From assembly GCA_027682585.1 (NCBI GenBank), contig JAQCZH010000001.1, positions 806,001 through 870,000 of the forward strand: a DNA stretch of 64,000 nt. The letters are read 5' to 3'. Below are positions 7,692 through 17,606 of this stretch, piece after piece; positions within the stretch are counted from its first letter, which is position 1, and each line of letters begins with the position of its first letter. A model generated the notes under the pieces. It was not told the origin of the DNA. It was given only the letters and a program-made list of their open reading frames with translations, and ran no database searches. Both the position numbers and the translations under genes were made by a program. Source of the DNA: Lachnospiraceae bacterium AF51-6-b8A. Lineage in GTDB: Bacteria; Bacillota; Clostridia; Lachnospirales; Lachnospiraceae.

Positions 7692-8457
7692 CTTCCTGCT
7701 CCTCTGCCAGTCTGGACTCAATCTCAATCTCACCGAAGCTTTCTCTCTGACTGACCACAATATTTCCGGCCTTCATCATTTCAAGAATGGCCAGAAAGGT
7801 CACCACAAGTTCTGTACGGCTCTTCGCCCCCCTTAAAAGGCTGCCGAAGGAGAAGTACTTTTTCGTCCGGGCGAATTTTCGCAAATCGCCAATCCTGTCA
7901 TCAACAGAGACTTCTTCTCTCTTTATATTGCCGAATTTGGCCCGGATAGGATCAATGCGGCGCTCCTGTCTGAGCAGGGCTTCCTGAAAAACCTCATAGA
8001 GCCGATTCAAATCCACTCCGGATTCCTGAATCAGCTGATTGGGGTCCGCCAGAGGTTCGCAGGCCCGAACTTCTTTGGGAATGGATGGGCTGTGGTAGAA
8101 ATGCAGCTTGGCCAGAGACTGCTGCTCTCGGAGTTGGTCCGCCATATACTTATAGAGTTTATATTCCAGAAGCTGGCGAACCAGATCCGCTCTGGGATCT
8201 TCCTCCTCTTCCGTCTCCTCACTGCCGGACTTTGGAAGAAGCATGCGGGACTTGACATCAAGAAGAGTGGCGGCCATAACCAGGAATTCACTGGTCACTT
8301 CCAGAGCCTCCTCCTTCATCGCCGTCATATATTCCATATATTGATTGGTAATCTCGACAATCGGAATGTCGTAGATATCGACCTTATTCTTGTCAAGCAA
8401 ATGCAAGAGCAGGTCCAATGGGCCCTCGAACACCTCTAATTTCACGTTGAGTTCCAT
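7675..8457 (-). CDS. scpA: Segregation and condensation protein A
   Basis: 260 residues. This kleisin subunit of SMC-ScpAB bridges the SMC heads. The signature N-terminus is LEVFEGPLDLLLHLLDKNKVDIYDIPI, followed by MAATLLDVKSRMLLP near 70 and a C-terminal winged-helix (VVTFLAILEMMKAGNIVVSQRESFGEIEI). The ATG at 8457 follows CGGAG at good spacing; an in-frame upstream alternative at 8475 lacks a site. A CACACAT/ATGTGTG palindrome lies 12-29 nt upstream. Confidence 0.95.
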   Translation of the reverse strand: MELNVKLEVFEGPLDLLLHLLDKNKVDIYDIPIVEITNQYMEYMTAMKEEALEVTSEFLVMAATLLDVKSRMLLPKSGSEETEEEEDPRADLVRQLLEYKLYKYMADQLREQQSLAKLHFYHSPSIPKEVRACEPLADPNQLIQESGVDLNRLYEVFQEALLRQERRIDPIRAKFGNIKREEVSVDDRIGDLRKFARTKKYFSFGSLLRGAKSRTELVVTFLAILEMMKAGNIVVSQRESFGEIEIESRLAEEQEDDGEE

Positions 8458-8468
8458 AGAATCTCCGA

Positions 8469-8486
8469 CACACATGGTATGTGTGC
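8469..8486. repeat. Palindrome in the scpA leader, likely a member of the dispersed family
   Basis: CACACAT and ATGTGTG flank a 3-4 nt loop. Read on the minus strand the stretch is TTTATGGAGCACACAT, which resembles the GACAATGGAGCACAT arm of the repeat copy at 60433. It follows the pnp terminator. Confidence 0.45.
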
Positions 8487-8508
8487 TCCATAAACATGCA
8501 GGATTATG

Positions 8509-8542
8509 AAAAAACCGCTCGCAGGAAAAATCCGGCGAGCGG
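8509..8542 (-). terminator. Terminator of pnp
   Basis: CCGCTCGC (8515-8522) pairs with GCGAGCGG (8535-8542), 12-nt loop, followed on the minus strand by TTTTTT. It begins 18 nt past the pnp stop. Confidence 0.9.
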
Positions 8543-8559
8543 GATCATGCAGTTTCAGG

Positions 8560-10650
8560 TCACTGAGCCAGGTCAGACGACTTCATTGAAAAGGACATGC
8601 GGCCCATCTTATCCTTGCCCAGGCAGACCACCTCAACAACATCGCCCAGAGTCAGCACATCCTCAACGCGGTCGATTCTCTGATTGGCAATACGGGAGAT
8701 ATGCACCATCCCCTCCTTGCCAGGTGCGAATTCGATGAAAGCGCCGAATTCCTTAATAGAGACCACCTTGCCTGTCAAATGCTGTCCTTTCTCAAAATCC
8801 GTCGTGATGATCTGAACCAGACGGATCGCCTCATCAATCGCGGCCTGATCCATGCCTGAAACAGAAACTGCGCCGGACTCATCAATATCAATCTTAGCCC
8901 CGGTACGGTCAATGATCTCGTTGATGGTCTTGCCTCTCTGACCGACCACATCACCAATCTTGGCCGGATCAATCTGGATCTGTACAATCTTTGGCGCATA
9001 CTTGGACAACTCGGCACGCGGCTGATCAATGGCCCTGGACATACAGGTATCCATAATGAAAAGACGAGCCTCATGAGCTCTTCGGATGGCCCCCTCAACG
9101 ATGGGACGGGTCAGACCATGAATCTTGATATCCATCTGAATAGCTGTAATGCCATCCCTGGTCCCGGTCACCTTGAAATCCATATCTCCGAAGAAATCCT
9201 CCAGCCCCTGAATATCCGTGAGCAGGACATAATCGTCATCATTCTCTCCTGTCACAAGACCGCAGGAAATGCCCGCCACCATCTTCTTGATGGGGACCCC
9301 GGCAGCCATCAGGGACATGCAGGAAGCACAGGTAGAGGCCATGGAAGTAGAGCCGTTGGACTCAAAGGTCTCTGAGACCGCACGAATGGCGTAGGGGAAG
9401 TCCTCCACAGAGGGAAGAACCGGAAGCAGCGCTCTCTCTGCCAGAGCCCCATGACCGATCTCCCGGCGGCCGGGTCCCCTGGAGGGCTTGGTCTCGCCTA
9501 CAGAATAAGAGGGGAAGTTATACTGGTGGATGTAGCGCTTATTCGTCACATTGGAATCCAGTCCCTCCACCCGCTGCACCTCTGTCAGAGGCGCAAGCGT
9601 GACAATGTCACAGATCTGTGTTTGTCCTCTGGTGAACATAGCGGAACCATGCACGCGGGGAATCAGATCCACCTCTGCGGACAGGGGACGGATCTGATCC
9701 AGAGCGCGGCCATCAGGCCGCTTGTGATCCTTCAGAATCATCTTGCGAACCGTCTTCTTCTGGTACTGATAGACTGCCGAATCCAGAACGGCCAGATAAT
9801 CCTCACGATCAGCGAAAGCCTCTGCCAGGCACTCTGTCACCTTGCGGATGTTCTCCTCCCGAACCTGCTTCTCATCAGAGAACACAGCCTCTTCCATTTG
9901 CTCCGGAGTCACAATCTTTTTCATATCTTCAAACATCTGCCGGCTAATTGACACATGTTCATAGTCATGCTTGGCCTTGCCGACCTCAGCGACCATCTGG
10001 TCGATCAGAGCGATGATAGTCTGATTGACCTCATGCGCCCTGTAGATGGCATCGATCATCTCCTGATCGGACAGTTCATTGGCTCCGGCCTCAATCATAA
10101 TGACCTTGTCTCTGGTGGAGGCCACCGTCAGGCGCAGATCCCCGTTGTCCCAGTCAGACTGAGAGGGATTGATCAGCAGCTCTCCATTGATCATGCCCAC
10201 CTGAGTCATAGCGCAGGGACCATCGAAAGGAATGTCAGAAATCGAGGTTGCCATTGCGGTACCAATCATAGCGACCAATTCCGGCCTGCAGGAGGGATCC
10301 ACAGAGAGCACAAGATTGTTCAAAGTGACATCATTGCGGTAATCCTTGGGGAAGAGAGGGCGCATGGGACGATCAATTACGCGGGCAGTCAGAACGGAGT
10401 TCTCGCTGGCCTTGCCCTCCCTCTTATTGAAACCGCCGGGAAACTTGCCGACGGAATAGTACTTCTCCTCGAATTCGACGGACAGAGGAAAGAAGTCAAT
10501 TCCCTCTCTGGGCTTTGCACTGGCAGTTGCCGTGCACAGAAGCGTCGTTTCTCCATAGCGGATCATAACCGCCCCGTTAGCCTGTTTGGCAACCTTTCCT
10601 ACCTCAATCCGAAGCTCTCTTCCGGCCAGTTCCATGCTAAATGTCTTCAT
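8560..10650 (-). CDS. pnp: Polyribonucleotide nucleotidyltransferase (PNPase)
   Basis: 696 residues, normal length. It degrades RNA 3' to 5' by phosphorolysis and can add nucleotides. Two RNase PH domains flank a helical domain, followed by KH (IGDVVGQRGKTINEIIDRTGAKIDI near 560-585) and S1 (GKVVSIKEFGAFIEFAPGKEGMVHIS near 625-650). Conserved FFPLSVEFEEKYYSVGKFPGGF and SNGSTSMAS near 440 are present. Start ATG 10650 follows GGAGAAGG. Downstream of rpsO, the usual rpsO-pnp arrangement, but separated by a hairpin. Confidence 0.98.
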   Translation of the reverse strand: MKTFSMELAGRELRIEVGKVAKQANGAVMIRYGETTLLCTATASAKPREGIDFFPLSVEFEEKYYSVGKFPGGFNKREGKASENSVLTARVIDRPMRPLFPKDYRNDVTLNNLVLSVDPSCRPELVAMIGTAMATSISDIPFDGPCAMTQVGMINGELLINPSQSDWDNGDLRLTVASTRDKVIMIEAGANELSDQEMIDAIYRAHEVNQTIIALIDQMVAEVGKAKHDYEHVSISRQMFEDMKKIVTPEQMEEAVFSDEKQVREENIRKVTECLAEAFADREDYLAVLDSAVYQYQKKTVRKMILKDHKRPDGRALDQIRPLSAEVDLIPRVHGSAMFTRGQTQICDIVTLAPLTEVQRVEGLDSNVTNKRYIHQYNFPSYSVGETKPSRGPGRREIGHGALAERALLPVLPSVEDFPYAIRAVSETFESNGSTSMASTCASCMSLMAAGVPIKKMVAGISCGLVTGENDDDYVLLTDIQGLEDFFGDMDFKVTGTRDGITAIQMDIKIHGLTRPIVEGAIRRAHEARLFIMDTCMSRAIDQPRAELSKYAPKIVQIQIDPAKIGDVVGQRGKTINEIIDRTGAKIDIDESGAVSVSGMDQAAIDEAIRLVQIITTDFEKGQHLTGKVVSIKEFGAFIEFAPGKEGMVHISRIANQRIDRVEDVLTLGDVVEVVCLGKDKMGRMSFSMKSSDLAQ

Positions 10651-10671
10651 ACAAACCTTCTCCACTCGCAA

Positions 10672-10689
10672 GTATCCCATTGTCATGAA
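10672..10689. repeat. Dispersed palindromic repeat family, half copy in the pnp leader
   Basis: Minus strand TTCATGACAATGGGATAC differs from copy A by one base. It lies between the rpsO terminator hairpin and the pnp ribosome site. Confidence 0.7.
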
Positions 10690-10714
10690 TAAAGCGGAGT
10701 GATGATCACTCCGC
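10689..10714 (-). terminator. Terminator-like hairpin after rpsO
   Basis: GCGGAGTGA and TCACTCCGC (10694-10714, 3-nt loop) form a perfect 9-bp stem, followed on the minus strand by TTTATT. The short T-run suggests partial termination before pnp. Confidence 0.7.
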
Positions 10715-10725
10715 CTAAACAATTC

Positions 10726-10992
10726 TTATTTACGCAGACCCAGGCGCTCGATTAAGGAACGATATCTCTCAATATCCTTGTCCTTGAGATAGCCCAGGAG
10801 ATTACGTCTCTTACCGACCATCTTCAGAAGGCCGCGGTTGGAATGATAATCCTTGGGGTTCTTCTTCATATGCTCGGTCAACTCATTGATACGAGCTGTC
10901 AAAACAGCAATCTGTACCTCGGGGGAACCGGTGTCATTCGCACCCTTGGCGTACTCATTGATAATTGCCGTTTTCTTTTCCTTTGTGATCAT
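10726..10992 (-). CDS. rpsO: Ribosomal protein S15
   Basis: 88 residues, exact family length. It binds 16S rRNA and helps build the 30S platform. Signature features are the helical N-terminus, [21 protein letters not shown] near 22-42, [21 protein letters not shown] near 50-70 and [13 protein letters not shown] at the C-terminus. ATG follows AAGGAGG. It has its own promoter and a leader hairpin that could bind S15 for autoregulation. Confidence 0.99.
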   Translation of the reverse strand: MITKEKKTAIINEYAKGANDTGSPEVQIAVLTARINELTEHMKKNPKDYHSNRGLLKMVGKRRNLLGYLKDKDIERYRSLIERLGLRK

Positions 10993-11022
10993 TGTGTCCT
11001 CCTTGTATCAGTAATTCTGTCA

Positions 11023-11108
11023 GTACTAAGCGTTGGTCGGAGTTTCCACACACTGAGTACGGCTTCAGTTACCGAGCAATCATACCATATCTATTCCCGG
11101 TATAGCAA
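11023..11108 (-). promoter_or_regulatory. rpsO promoter and structured leader
   Basis: TTGCTA (11103-11108) and TATGAT (11079-11084) are 18 bp apart, with a TGG extension before the -10. In the leader, GTACTCAG (11053-11060) pairs with CTTAGTAC (11023-11030) with one mismatch. S15 represses its own mRNA in several bacteria through leader structures; that role here is inferred. Confidence 0.6.
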
Positions 11109-11116
11109 GCTGTAAT

Positions 11117-12052
11117 TCAGGCCAAAAGAAGTTTGGGATGGCGTCTTATATATGCCGCGATCACCTCCTGATCTGCGCTGATCTGCGACCTCAAAGTTTC
11201 TATATCCTTAAATTTCCTCTCTGGTCTGACAAAGTGCAGAAAATCAATTCTGGCCTCCCTGCCATAGAGATCTCCCTCAAAGCCCATCAGATAAGTCTCA
11301 ATCCCCGTCGCATGCCCTCCTGCGATTGTCGGCTTGACGCCGACATTGGTCATTCCCCAGTAAGTATCAGTCCCCATAACCACTCTGGTGACATAAACCC
11401 CATACCGGGGCAGAAGTTTATCCTCAGAGGGAGAGAGATTGATAGTCGGAATTCCTATCGTACGCCCGATTCTTCTGCCGTGAACAACCTCTCCATAGCA
11501 GAAGAAATCGTAACCGAGGAGAGCATTTGCCTCTTCTATCTGTCCTTCTGTGATCTGTTGGCGGATACGGCTGGAAGAAATGTCTTCTCCCCCCTCCCTG
11601 AGTTTGGAAATAATCAGGGGACGAAAACCCAGTCTTGGCGCCAGTGCCCTGAGGATCTTGATATCACCTGCTCCACGATAGCCAAAACGAAAGTCTTCTC
11701 CCACGACCAGGATTCGCATAGACAGATCCCGGATCAGCTGCCGAAGGAAATCCTCCGGCTCCATACGCGCCACATTTTCATTGAACTCCCACTGGACCAG
11801 ACGGGAGATTCCGGTTCTCTCAAAAAGCATCCCTCTCTCTCGGTTATCCACAATATTGAAGCGCTCCTGATCCAGAAATCTGCGGGGAGATGTCTGAAAC
11901 GTCAAGGCGACCGAGACCAGACCTCTTCTCTCCTCCTCCCTGGTCTTGTCAATAAGCAGGCGGTGTCCCCTATGAAGTCCGTCAAACTTGCCCACACAGA
12001 CAGCACTGTCTTCTTTTATCTGATCCCGCGCGGGGCCGTAGAGATAAATCAT
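11117..12052 (-). CDS. ribF: Bifunctional riboflavin kinase / FAD synthetase
   Basis: 311 residues. It converts riboflavin to FMN and then FAD. The N-terminal nucleotidyltransferase domain shows CVGKFDGLHRGHRLLI near residue 19 (HxGH-like) and SSSRIRQQITEG near 158. The C-terminal kinase domain shows GRTIGIPTINL near 190, YGVYVT, GMTNVGVKPT and ETYLMGFEGDLYG. The start ATG overlaps the truB stop as ATGA, as expected for the common truB-ribF pair. Confidence 0.96.
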   Translation of the reverse strand: MIYLYGPARDQIKEDSAVCVGKFDGLHRGHRLLIDKTREEERRGLVSVALTFQTSPRRFLDQERFNIVDNRERGMLFERTGISRLVQWEFNENVARMEPEDFLRQLIRDLSMRILVVGEDFRFGYRGAGDIKILRALAPRLGFRPLIISKLREGGEDISSSRIRQQITEGQIEEANALLGYDFFCYGEVVHGRRIGRTIGIPTINLSPSEDKLLPRYGVYVTRVVMGTDTYWGMTNVGVKPTIAGGHATGIETYLMGFEGDLYGREARIDFLHFVRPERKFKDIETLRSQISADQEVIAAYIRRHPKLLLA

Positions 12053-12996
12053 TCCCTCTCCTCATAGAAGAAGGTCTTCAGGCGAAGCCCCTCTTTGCAT
12101 CTCACATAAATTCCAAGAAATGCCCCATCAGACAGATAAGCCCGAAAGGCCTGCCCTGGTTTTGCCTGGCGCCAGTCGCCTCCTGTCTGCGTCGGCTCTT
12201 CGCCGCCCCAGATACAGGATATGCCTTCTGTTCTTTCATCTATGGGGGCTCCGTTCCGCGCGGCTTTCGTCAGGCCTTCCGGGAGCTTCACTCCCGGCAG
12301 ATCCGCAAAGACTCTGTCAATCGGCTGAAGAATTTCTTCCAGCCTTCCATCGGCAACGGTCCTCTCAATCTGATCCAGAGTCAGAGCAGTCCTGCAATCA
12401 AAGCTTCCTACCCTGATCCGTTCCAGAGCGGCCATGGAAGCCCCGCAGCCCAGCCTGTCCCCAATATCCGCGCAGAGAGTACGGATATAGGTTCCCTTGG
12501 AACAAGTCACCTGCATGATGACATGAGGTGATTTCAGAGAGAGTATCCGAATGTCGCAGATCGTGATATGACTGGCCTTGCGCTCCAGTTCGACTCCCTT
12601 TCTGGCATAGGTATAGAGTCTCTTTCCTCCCACCTTCTTGGCTGAGTACATAGGGGGAATCTGATCCTGCGGGCCGACAAAAGAAGCAATTGTGCTTCGA
12701 ATTTCCTCCTCGCTGACCGCAACCGGTCTCTTCGCAAGAATCTGTCCCGTCATATCCTGGCTGTCTGTTTGGACTCCAAGCTGCATATCTGTGGTATAGC
12801 TTTTCGTCCAATCCGCCATGAGCTCTACCGCCTTGGTCGCCCGACCGATACAGACAGGGAGAACTCCCCTGGCGGCAGGATCCAGGGTTCCAGTATGCCC
12901 TATTCTTCTGACATGCAGGATTCCACGCAGCTTGGCTACCACGTCAAAGGAAGTGAAGCCGGGCTCTTTGTAGACATTGAGTATTCCGGATCTCAT
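12049..12996 (-). CDS. truB: tRNA pseudouridine-55 synthase
   Basis: 315 residues. Makes pseudouridine 55 in the T-loop of tRNAs. Motifs include NVYKEPGFTSFDVVAKLR near 7, RRIGHTGTLDPAARGVLPVC near 35-55 (catalytic Asp in GTLDP), MYSAKKVGGKRLYTYAR and CSKGTYIRTLCADIGDRLG. The C-terminus is a PUA-like extension. Chosen start 12996 lies 5 nt after GGAG; the open frame extends to 13050 without a site. It follows the nrnA terminator and a repeat copy. Confidence 0.96.
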   Translation of the reverse strand: MRSGILNVYKEPGFTSFDVVAKLRGILHVRRIGHTGTLDPAARGVLPVCIGRATKAVELMADWTKSYTTDMQLGVQTDSQDMTGQILAKRPVAVSEEEIRSTIASFVGPQDQIPPMYSAKKVGGKRLYTYARKGVELERKASHITICDIRILSLKSPHVIMQVTCSKGTYIRTLCADIGDRLGCGASMAALERIRVGSFDCRTALTLDQIERTVADGRLEEILQPIDRVFADLPGVKLPEGLTKAARNGAPIDERTEGISCIWGGEEPTQTGGDWRQAKPGQAFRAYLSDGAFLGIYVRCKEGLRLKTFFYEERE

Positions 12997-13047
12997 ATTT
13001 TCTCCATTGCAATCTATTGAATATATGCTCCGCAAATGCTTCATCCG

Positions 13048-13063
13048 CATTCCGTGTCATGAA
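13048..13063. repeat. Dispersed palindromic repeat family, half copy in the truB leader
   Basis: Minus strand TTCATGACACGGAATGC, one base shorter than consensus. It begins directly at the T-run of the nrnA terminator. Confidence 0.6.
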
Positions 13064-13094
13064 AAAATATCCCGCCTGCCGAAACATGCGGGAT
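13063..13094 (-). terminator. Terminator after nrnA
   Basis: ATCCCGC (13069-13075) pairs with GCGGGAT (13088-13094), followed on the minus strand by ATTTTTTC. It separates the rimP-nrnA operon from truB-ribF, although read-through is possible. Confidence 0.85.
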
Positions 13095-13101
13095 AGCTTC
13101 A

Positions 13102-14052
13102 TCATGACAGCAGATCTTTTACACGATCGGCGAAGAGACAGATCGCCTCCTTCGGCTTAAGCGCCGTATTGCAGCCCGCCGCCCTGATATGCCCGCCGCC
13201 GCCGTAATCCATAGCCAAGGCCGCCACATCAATCCTGCCGTTAGAGCGAAAGCTGACTTTGAAATCACTTGCTCCAACCTGATAGAGAAAGCAGGCTACC
13301 TCCACTCCCTTGATGACACGAAGCTGGCTGACGATCAGATCCAGATCGCCGGCTGCGACACCATAGGCATCCATCTCCTCTTTGCTGATATAGGATGCGA
13401 CAAATCTGCCGTCCGCATAAAGCCTGGCCTTATCAAGAGCATGACCCAGTATGCGGTTCTGCTCGAAACTACGGGCCGAAAAAGTCATGTCAATAATCCC
13501 GGAATAGTCGATTCCTGTACTCATCAATCTTCCGGCGATCCGCATGGTTTTCTCTGAGGTACAGGAATACTGAAAGAGACCGGTATCGTGAGCGATCCCC
13601 ATATAGAGACACTGGGCGATCTTATTATCCAGCAAATCCTGATCAATCAGGTCAAAGATCAATTCCGAAGTGGAACTTGCCTCCGGGAAGATATAATTAA
13701 TCTGGGCAAAATCACCCATGCGAACATGGTGATCAATACAGACAGTCTTTCTGGCAGCGCGAAAATACTTTGCGGCCGGGCCGATGCGGTCAATAGCACC
13801 GCAGTCCAGTGTGATGAAGAGATCAAAATTCCTCTCCTCATCTCCCACCTGCTTCACCTGATCCGCCCCCGGCAGAAAGAGAAATTTGGTCGGCAGCGGA
13901 TCCAGGTAGACCTGGATATCCCGACCCGCATATTTTCTGGTCAGATAATTCCATAGACCCAGACAGGAGCCAATGGCGTCCCCGTCAGGCCGAACATGGG
14001 CCGTAATACCGATGACCCGATGGTCCTGCATTATTTCATCAATTTTCTTCAT
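13102..14052 (-). CDS. nrnA: DHH-family oligoribonuclease / pAp phosphatase
   Basis: 316 residues from ATG 14052 (an alternative ATG lies at 14073; neither has a strong site). It degrades 2-5 nt RNAs and dephosphorylates pAp. The DHH motifs are present: VRPDGDAIGS near 20, TLDCGAIDRIG, and CIDHHVRMGDF near 120. The DHHA1 domain ends with DYGGGGHIRAAGC. The start overlaps the rbfA 3' end, and rbfA-nrnA-truB-ribF is the common order in Bacillota. Confidence 0.93.
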   Translation of the reverse strand: MKKIDEIMQDHRVIGITAHVRPDGDAIGSCLGLWNYLTRKYAGRDIQVYLDPLPTKFLFLPGADQVKQVGDEERNFDLFITLDCGAIDRIGPAAKYFRAARKTVCIDHHVRMGDFAQINYIFPEASSTSELIFDLIDQDLLDNKIAQCLYMGIAHDTGLFQYSCTSEKTMRIAGRLMSTGIDYSGIIDMTFSARSFEQNRILGHALDKARLYADGRFVASYISKEEMDAYGVAAGDLDLIVSQLRVIKGVEVACFLYQVGASDFKVSFRSNGRIDVAALAMDYGGGGHIRAAGCNTALKPKEAICLFADRVKDLLS

Positions 14053-14416
14053 GATGCTTGGCGTCCTCTTCATTTACCTGATCGATCAACTTGGACATGC
14101 GAACCCCATAGGCAATGGAATCGTCCAGGATGAAAAAGAGCTCTGGCGTATTGCGCAGGTTGACGGAATGGGCGAGCTTGCTGCGGATAAAACCGGCAGA
14201 CGACTTGAGTCCCTTGACCGTATTAACGCCGGCCTCATCATCTCCAAGTACGGAGATATAGACCTTGGCTGTCTTAAGATCCGGAGCCACCTCCACCAGT
14301 GTGACGCTGGTCATGAGGCTGACCCTGGGATCCTTGACATCTTCGCGAATGATCTTGGAGAGCTCACGCAGGACCTCTTCGTTGATACGATTGTTTTTGA
14401 CACTGCGTTTTCTCAT
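14039..14416 (-). CDS. rbfA: Ribosome-binding factor A
   Basis: 125 residues with the KH-like fold expected for a 30S maturation factor acting on the 5' end of 16S rRNA. The N-terminus (RINEEVLRELSKIIREDVKDPRV) and the later KTAKVYISVLGDDEAG, NLRNTPELFFILDDSIAYG pattern are typical. ATG follows AAGGAGG, 24 nt after infB. Confidence 0.95.
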   Translation of the reverse strand: MRKRSVKNNRINEEVLRELSKIIREDVKDPRVSLMTSVTLVEVAPDLKTAKVYISVLGDDEAGVNTVKGLKSSAGFIRSKLAHSVNLRNTPELFFILDDSIAYGVRMSKLIDQVNEEDAKHHEEN

Positions 14417-14440
14417 ACATCCTCCTTGGGGGCAGAGCTT

Positions 14441-17275
14441 CTAGCGGGGAATCTCTACCATCTTATAGGCTTCAATCTCATCGTCGACCTGAACATCCGT
14501 AAATCCGTCAAAGACAAGACCGCACTCATAACCGGCCTTAACTTCCCTGACGTCATCCTTGAAGCGCTTTAGAGATCCCAGGCTTCCTTCCCAGATCATA
14601 TCCTTGCCGCGGGTAATCCGAACCTTGCAGCCGCGTTCCACCTGCCCGTCCAGGACATACGAACCGGCAATATTGCCGACCCCGGATGCCTTGAAAATCT
14701 GGCGAACCTGAGCGTGGCCAATCACCTGTTCCTCATAGACAGGTTCAAGCATTCCCTTCATTGCTCCCTCAATATCCTCGATGGCATTGTAGATGACGGA
14801 ATAGAGGTGAATGTCAACGCCTTCGTCCTCTGCCATATTCTTGGCAACGGTATCCGGGCGCACATTGAAGCCAATGATGATGGCATTCGAAGCGGATGCA
14901 AGCACCACATCAGACTCGGAAATCGCTCCGACACCGCCATGGATTACCTTGACGATTACTTCTTCATTTGACAGCTTCTCCAGAGCGCTGGTGACAGCCT
15001 CAACGGAACCCTGTACATCTGCTTTGACGATCAGATCCAGTTCCTTCATACTGCCGGCCTTAATCTGGTCAAATACATTGCCCAGCTTGGTTCTGGCCCT
15101 TGTCTCATCCAGGAGCTTGGACTTGGACTCCTCGACGAAGGTCTGCGCATAAGAGCGTGCCTCCTTGTCAGAGTCGAGCACATTGAAGATCTCCCCTGCA
15201 TTTGGCACCTCGGAAAGGCCCAAAATCTCAACGGGAACGGAAGGCCCTGCCTGCTTCACCCGCTTGTGATGATCATCCGACATCGCCCGAATCCGCCCGA
15301 AGCTTGCTCCGGCGGCCATGTAATCTCCGACATGCAACGTTCCCTTCTGTACCAGAGCAGTTGCAACGACACCGCGTCCCTTATCCAGTTTTGCCTCAAT
15401 GATGACGCCACGGGCATTTCGGTTGGGATTGGCCTTCAGTTCAAGCACATCGGCAGTCAGCAGAATCATGTCAAGCAGGGTATCAATTCCCTGACCGGTA
15501 TGGGCGGAGACAGGAACCATGACCGTTGATCCGCCCCAGTCCTCCGGAATCAGCTCATATTCTGAGAGTTCCTGCTTGACGCGGTCCACATTGGCCCCAA
15601 CCTTATCAATCTTATTGATGGCAACAATGATCTCCACCCCGGCAGCTTTGGCGTGATTGATCGCCTCGACGGTCTGCGGCATGACGCCGTCGTCAGCGGC
15701 AACCACTAAGACGGCAATATCCGTCGAGTTCGCGCCACGCATTCTCATAGCCGTAAATGCCTCATGACCGGGTGTGTCCAGGAAGGTGATCTTTCGATCT
15801 TTGGCTTTGACCGTATAGGCGCCGATCGCCTGCGTAATTCCGCCTGCCTCTTTTCCGCTCACATTAGACTGACGAATCCTGTCCAGAAGAGATGTCTTAC
15901 CATGATCGACATGTCCCATAACAACGACAACTGGCGGTCTTGCTACCAGACTCTCGGGATCATCATCCACATCAGTCAGAAGTTCCTCAATGACATCCTC
16001 CTTCTCTTCAGGCTCACAGATGCAGTTGAACTCTTCGGCGATCTTCTCCGCCTGCTCGTAGTCCACCTCCGTATTAATGGTAGCCATGGTTCCCTTCAGG
16101 AAAAGATTTTTGATCACCTCGGAGGGAGTTACCATCATCTTCTCAGCCAGGGACTGAATGGTCAGATGTTCAGGAAGCTGAATGGTGAGCAGTTCTTCCA
16201 TATTTCTCTCCGGCCCCTTGTTCTTATTGCGGTTTCGCTTGGTTGTCGTCTTCTCAAGGGATACCATATTCTCGGCATGACGGCTTCTGTCATCTCTTCT
16301 CTTGCGGTTTCCATAGGCGGATCCGCCGTAACTCTTGCGGCCGCCATTCCCGTTATTGGAAACCGGGTTCTGAACCATAGCGGCAGCGGGCCCGCGGCTG
16401 CCCTGACTGGCATTTCCTCTGCGAAATCCGCCCTCATTGCCACCGCGTCCGCGATTGGAGCTGCGGTTATCCGATCCTCTGCCACGGTTATTTCCATAAC
16501 CGGACTTGGACAGATCAATATGCCCCAGAATCTTAATTCCTGTTCCCCTGGAAGCCGTTTTTCCGGACTCTTTTTTGGCGGAGCGATCATTCCTGGCGGT
16601 CTGCTCGCTCTTTCCCGTCTCTTCTGCCCTGGCATGCCGATCCGTTCCCGGTGTCCGCTCTGCCTTTGGTGTCTGCTCACCTCTGGAAGCTGCCGCATCC
16701 TGCTTGCTTACCGTTGCGGGAGCCTGCTCCGCCATCTCTTCCTGTGGCTCATTCGAGGCAAGTGTTCTCTGAGAAACCAGTCCTCTGGGACGAATAATTC
16801 CCCTGGGGGCGCTCTGAGACTTTCGGTCTCCCTGATGGCGATCGTCTCTGTTCCTGCGGCGATCCCCCTCTCTTCGCTTAGCCCTGCCTTCACCACCGCC
16901 ATTGCTCATATTCTGGTGATTGACAATAAATCTGACATGCTTCTTTTTGGGCTTCTCCTGTCCATCGGCAGTCCCATCCGCCATCTTTTCTCCGGACTTT
17001 TCACTGCGCCTGCTCTCGGGCTTCTTCTCCCGAACCTGCTTGTGCGCGGACTGCTCCTGATGCACCTTCTCTGCCTCCATGTCCCTCTTGACAGGAGCTT
17101 TCTCCGTTTTCTCCGGCTTTTTTGTAAAATGCCCCCGGATCCTGTCCGCCGTCTCCTGGTCGAGCCCGCTGGAGACGGTCTTTGCGTCCGCGCCCATCTT
17201 CTGCGCAAGGGCAAGGACATCCTTGGATTCCACTCCGATCTCTTTTGCTAATTCATATATTCTGGTTTTTGCCAT
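14441..17275 (-). CDS. infB: Translation initiation factor IF-2
   Basis: 944 residues. GTPase that places initiator tRNA on the ribosome. The N-terminal IF2N motif ([20 protein letters not shown]) is followed by about 350 residues of low-complexity linker. The first part is Lys/Glu-rich; the second is RGG-like ([22 protein letters not shown]). The G domain starts near residue 450 with [15 protein letters not shown], then DTPGHEAFT and NKIDKV, and domains II-IV complete the protein. Start ATG 17275 follows GGAGGACCAGGA. The long linker carries a strong base-composition bias compared with the rest. Confidence 0.98.
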   Translation of the reverse strand: MAKTRIYELAKEIGVESKDVLALAQKMGADAKTVSSGLDQETADRIRGHFTKKPEKTEKAPVKRDMEAEKVHQEQSAHKQVREKKPESRRSEKSGEKMADGTADGQEKPKKKHVRFIVNHQNMSNGGGEGRAKRREGDRRRNRDDRHQGDRKSQSAPRGIIRPRGLVSQRTLASNEPQEEMAEQAPATVSKQDAAASRGEQTPKAERTPGTDRHARAEETGKSEQTARNDRSAKKESGKTASRGTGIKILGHIDLSKSGYGNNRGRGSDNRSSNRGRGGNEGGFRRGNASQGSRGPAAAMVQNPVSNNGNGGRKSYGGSAYGNRKRRDDRSRHAENMVSLEKTTTKRNRNKNKGPERNMEELLTIQLPEHLTIQSLAEKMMVTPSEVIKNLFLKGTMATINTEVDYEQAEKIAEEFNCICEPEEKEDVIEELLTDVDDDPESLVARPPVVVVMGHVDHGKTSLLDRIRQSNVSGKEAGGITQAIGAYTVKAKDRKITFLDTPGHEAFTAMRMRGANSTDIAVLVVAADDGVMPQTVEAINHAKAAGVEIIVAINKIDKVGANVDRVKQELSEYELIPEDWGGSTVMVPVSAHTGQGIDTLLDMILLTADVLELKANPNRNARGVIIEAKLDKGRGVVATALVQKGTLHVGDYMAAGASFGRIRAMSDDHHKRVKQAGPSVPVEILGLSEVPNAGEIFNVLDSDKEARSYAQTFVEESKSKLLDETRARTKLGNVFDQIKAGSMKELDLIVKADVQGSVEAVTSALEKLSNEEVIVKVIHGGVGAISESDVVLASASNAIIIGFNVRPDTVAKNMAEDEGVDIHLYSVIYNAIEDIEGAMKGMLEPVYEEQVIGHAQVRQIFKASGVGNIAGSYVLDGQVERGCKVRITRGKDMIWEGSLGSLKRFKDDVREVKAGYECGLVFDGFTDVQVDDEIEAYKMVEIPR

Positions 17276-17288
17276 TCCTGGTCCTCCC

Positions 17289-17603
17289 TTATTCAGTTGT
17301 GGACTCCGCGTCAATCTTTTGGCACAAAGCCTCCGCCATCTTCCTATCCGTCACACAGACCACGGCCCGCATCTTTTGACCGATGGCGTGCCCGATGCTG
17401 ATCTTGCTCCCGTAAATACGGAGATCCGTATGGTAGTAACTGCACATATCACGAAAATCCTTTTTCGTGTTCTCCGAGGCATCCTCAGCCACCACCACCA
17501 ATGCGGCCCGATGTCTCTTCACATTCTTTTCTACGGAAAAAGCCCCGCTCTGTACATGTCTTCCTCTGGCACAAAGGCCAAGAAACTGGAGAACACGGTT
17601 CAT
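17289..17603 (-). CDS. L7Ae/L30e-like ribosome-associated protein (YlxQ)
   Basis: 104 residues with the L7Ae/L30e RNA-binding fold ([24 protein letters not shown], then [17 protein letters not shown]). In Bacillota this small protein lies between ylxR and infB; it binds RNA but its exact role is unclear. It starts 3 nt after the ylxR stop. Confidence 0.88.
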   Translation of the reverse strand: MNRVLQFLGLCARGRHVQSGAFSVEKNVKRHRAALVVVAEDASENTKKDFRDMCSYYHTDLRIYGSKISIGHAIGQKMRAVVCVTDRKMAEALCQKIDAESTTE

Positions 17604-17606
17604 GAA

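Noticed and set aside
15764-17251. 495-residue plus-strand frame opposite infB
   Set aside because: Antisense shadow of the GC-rich infB gene; infB has full family motifs.
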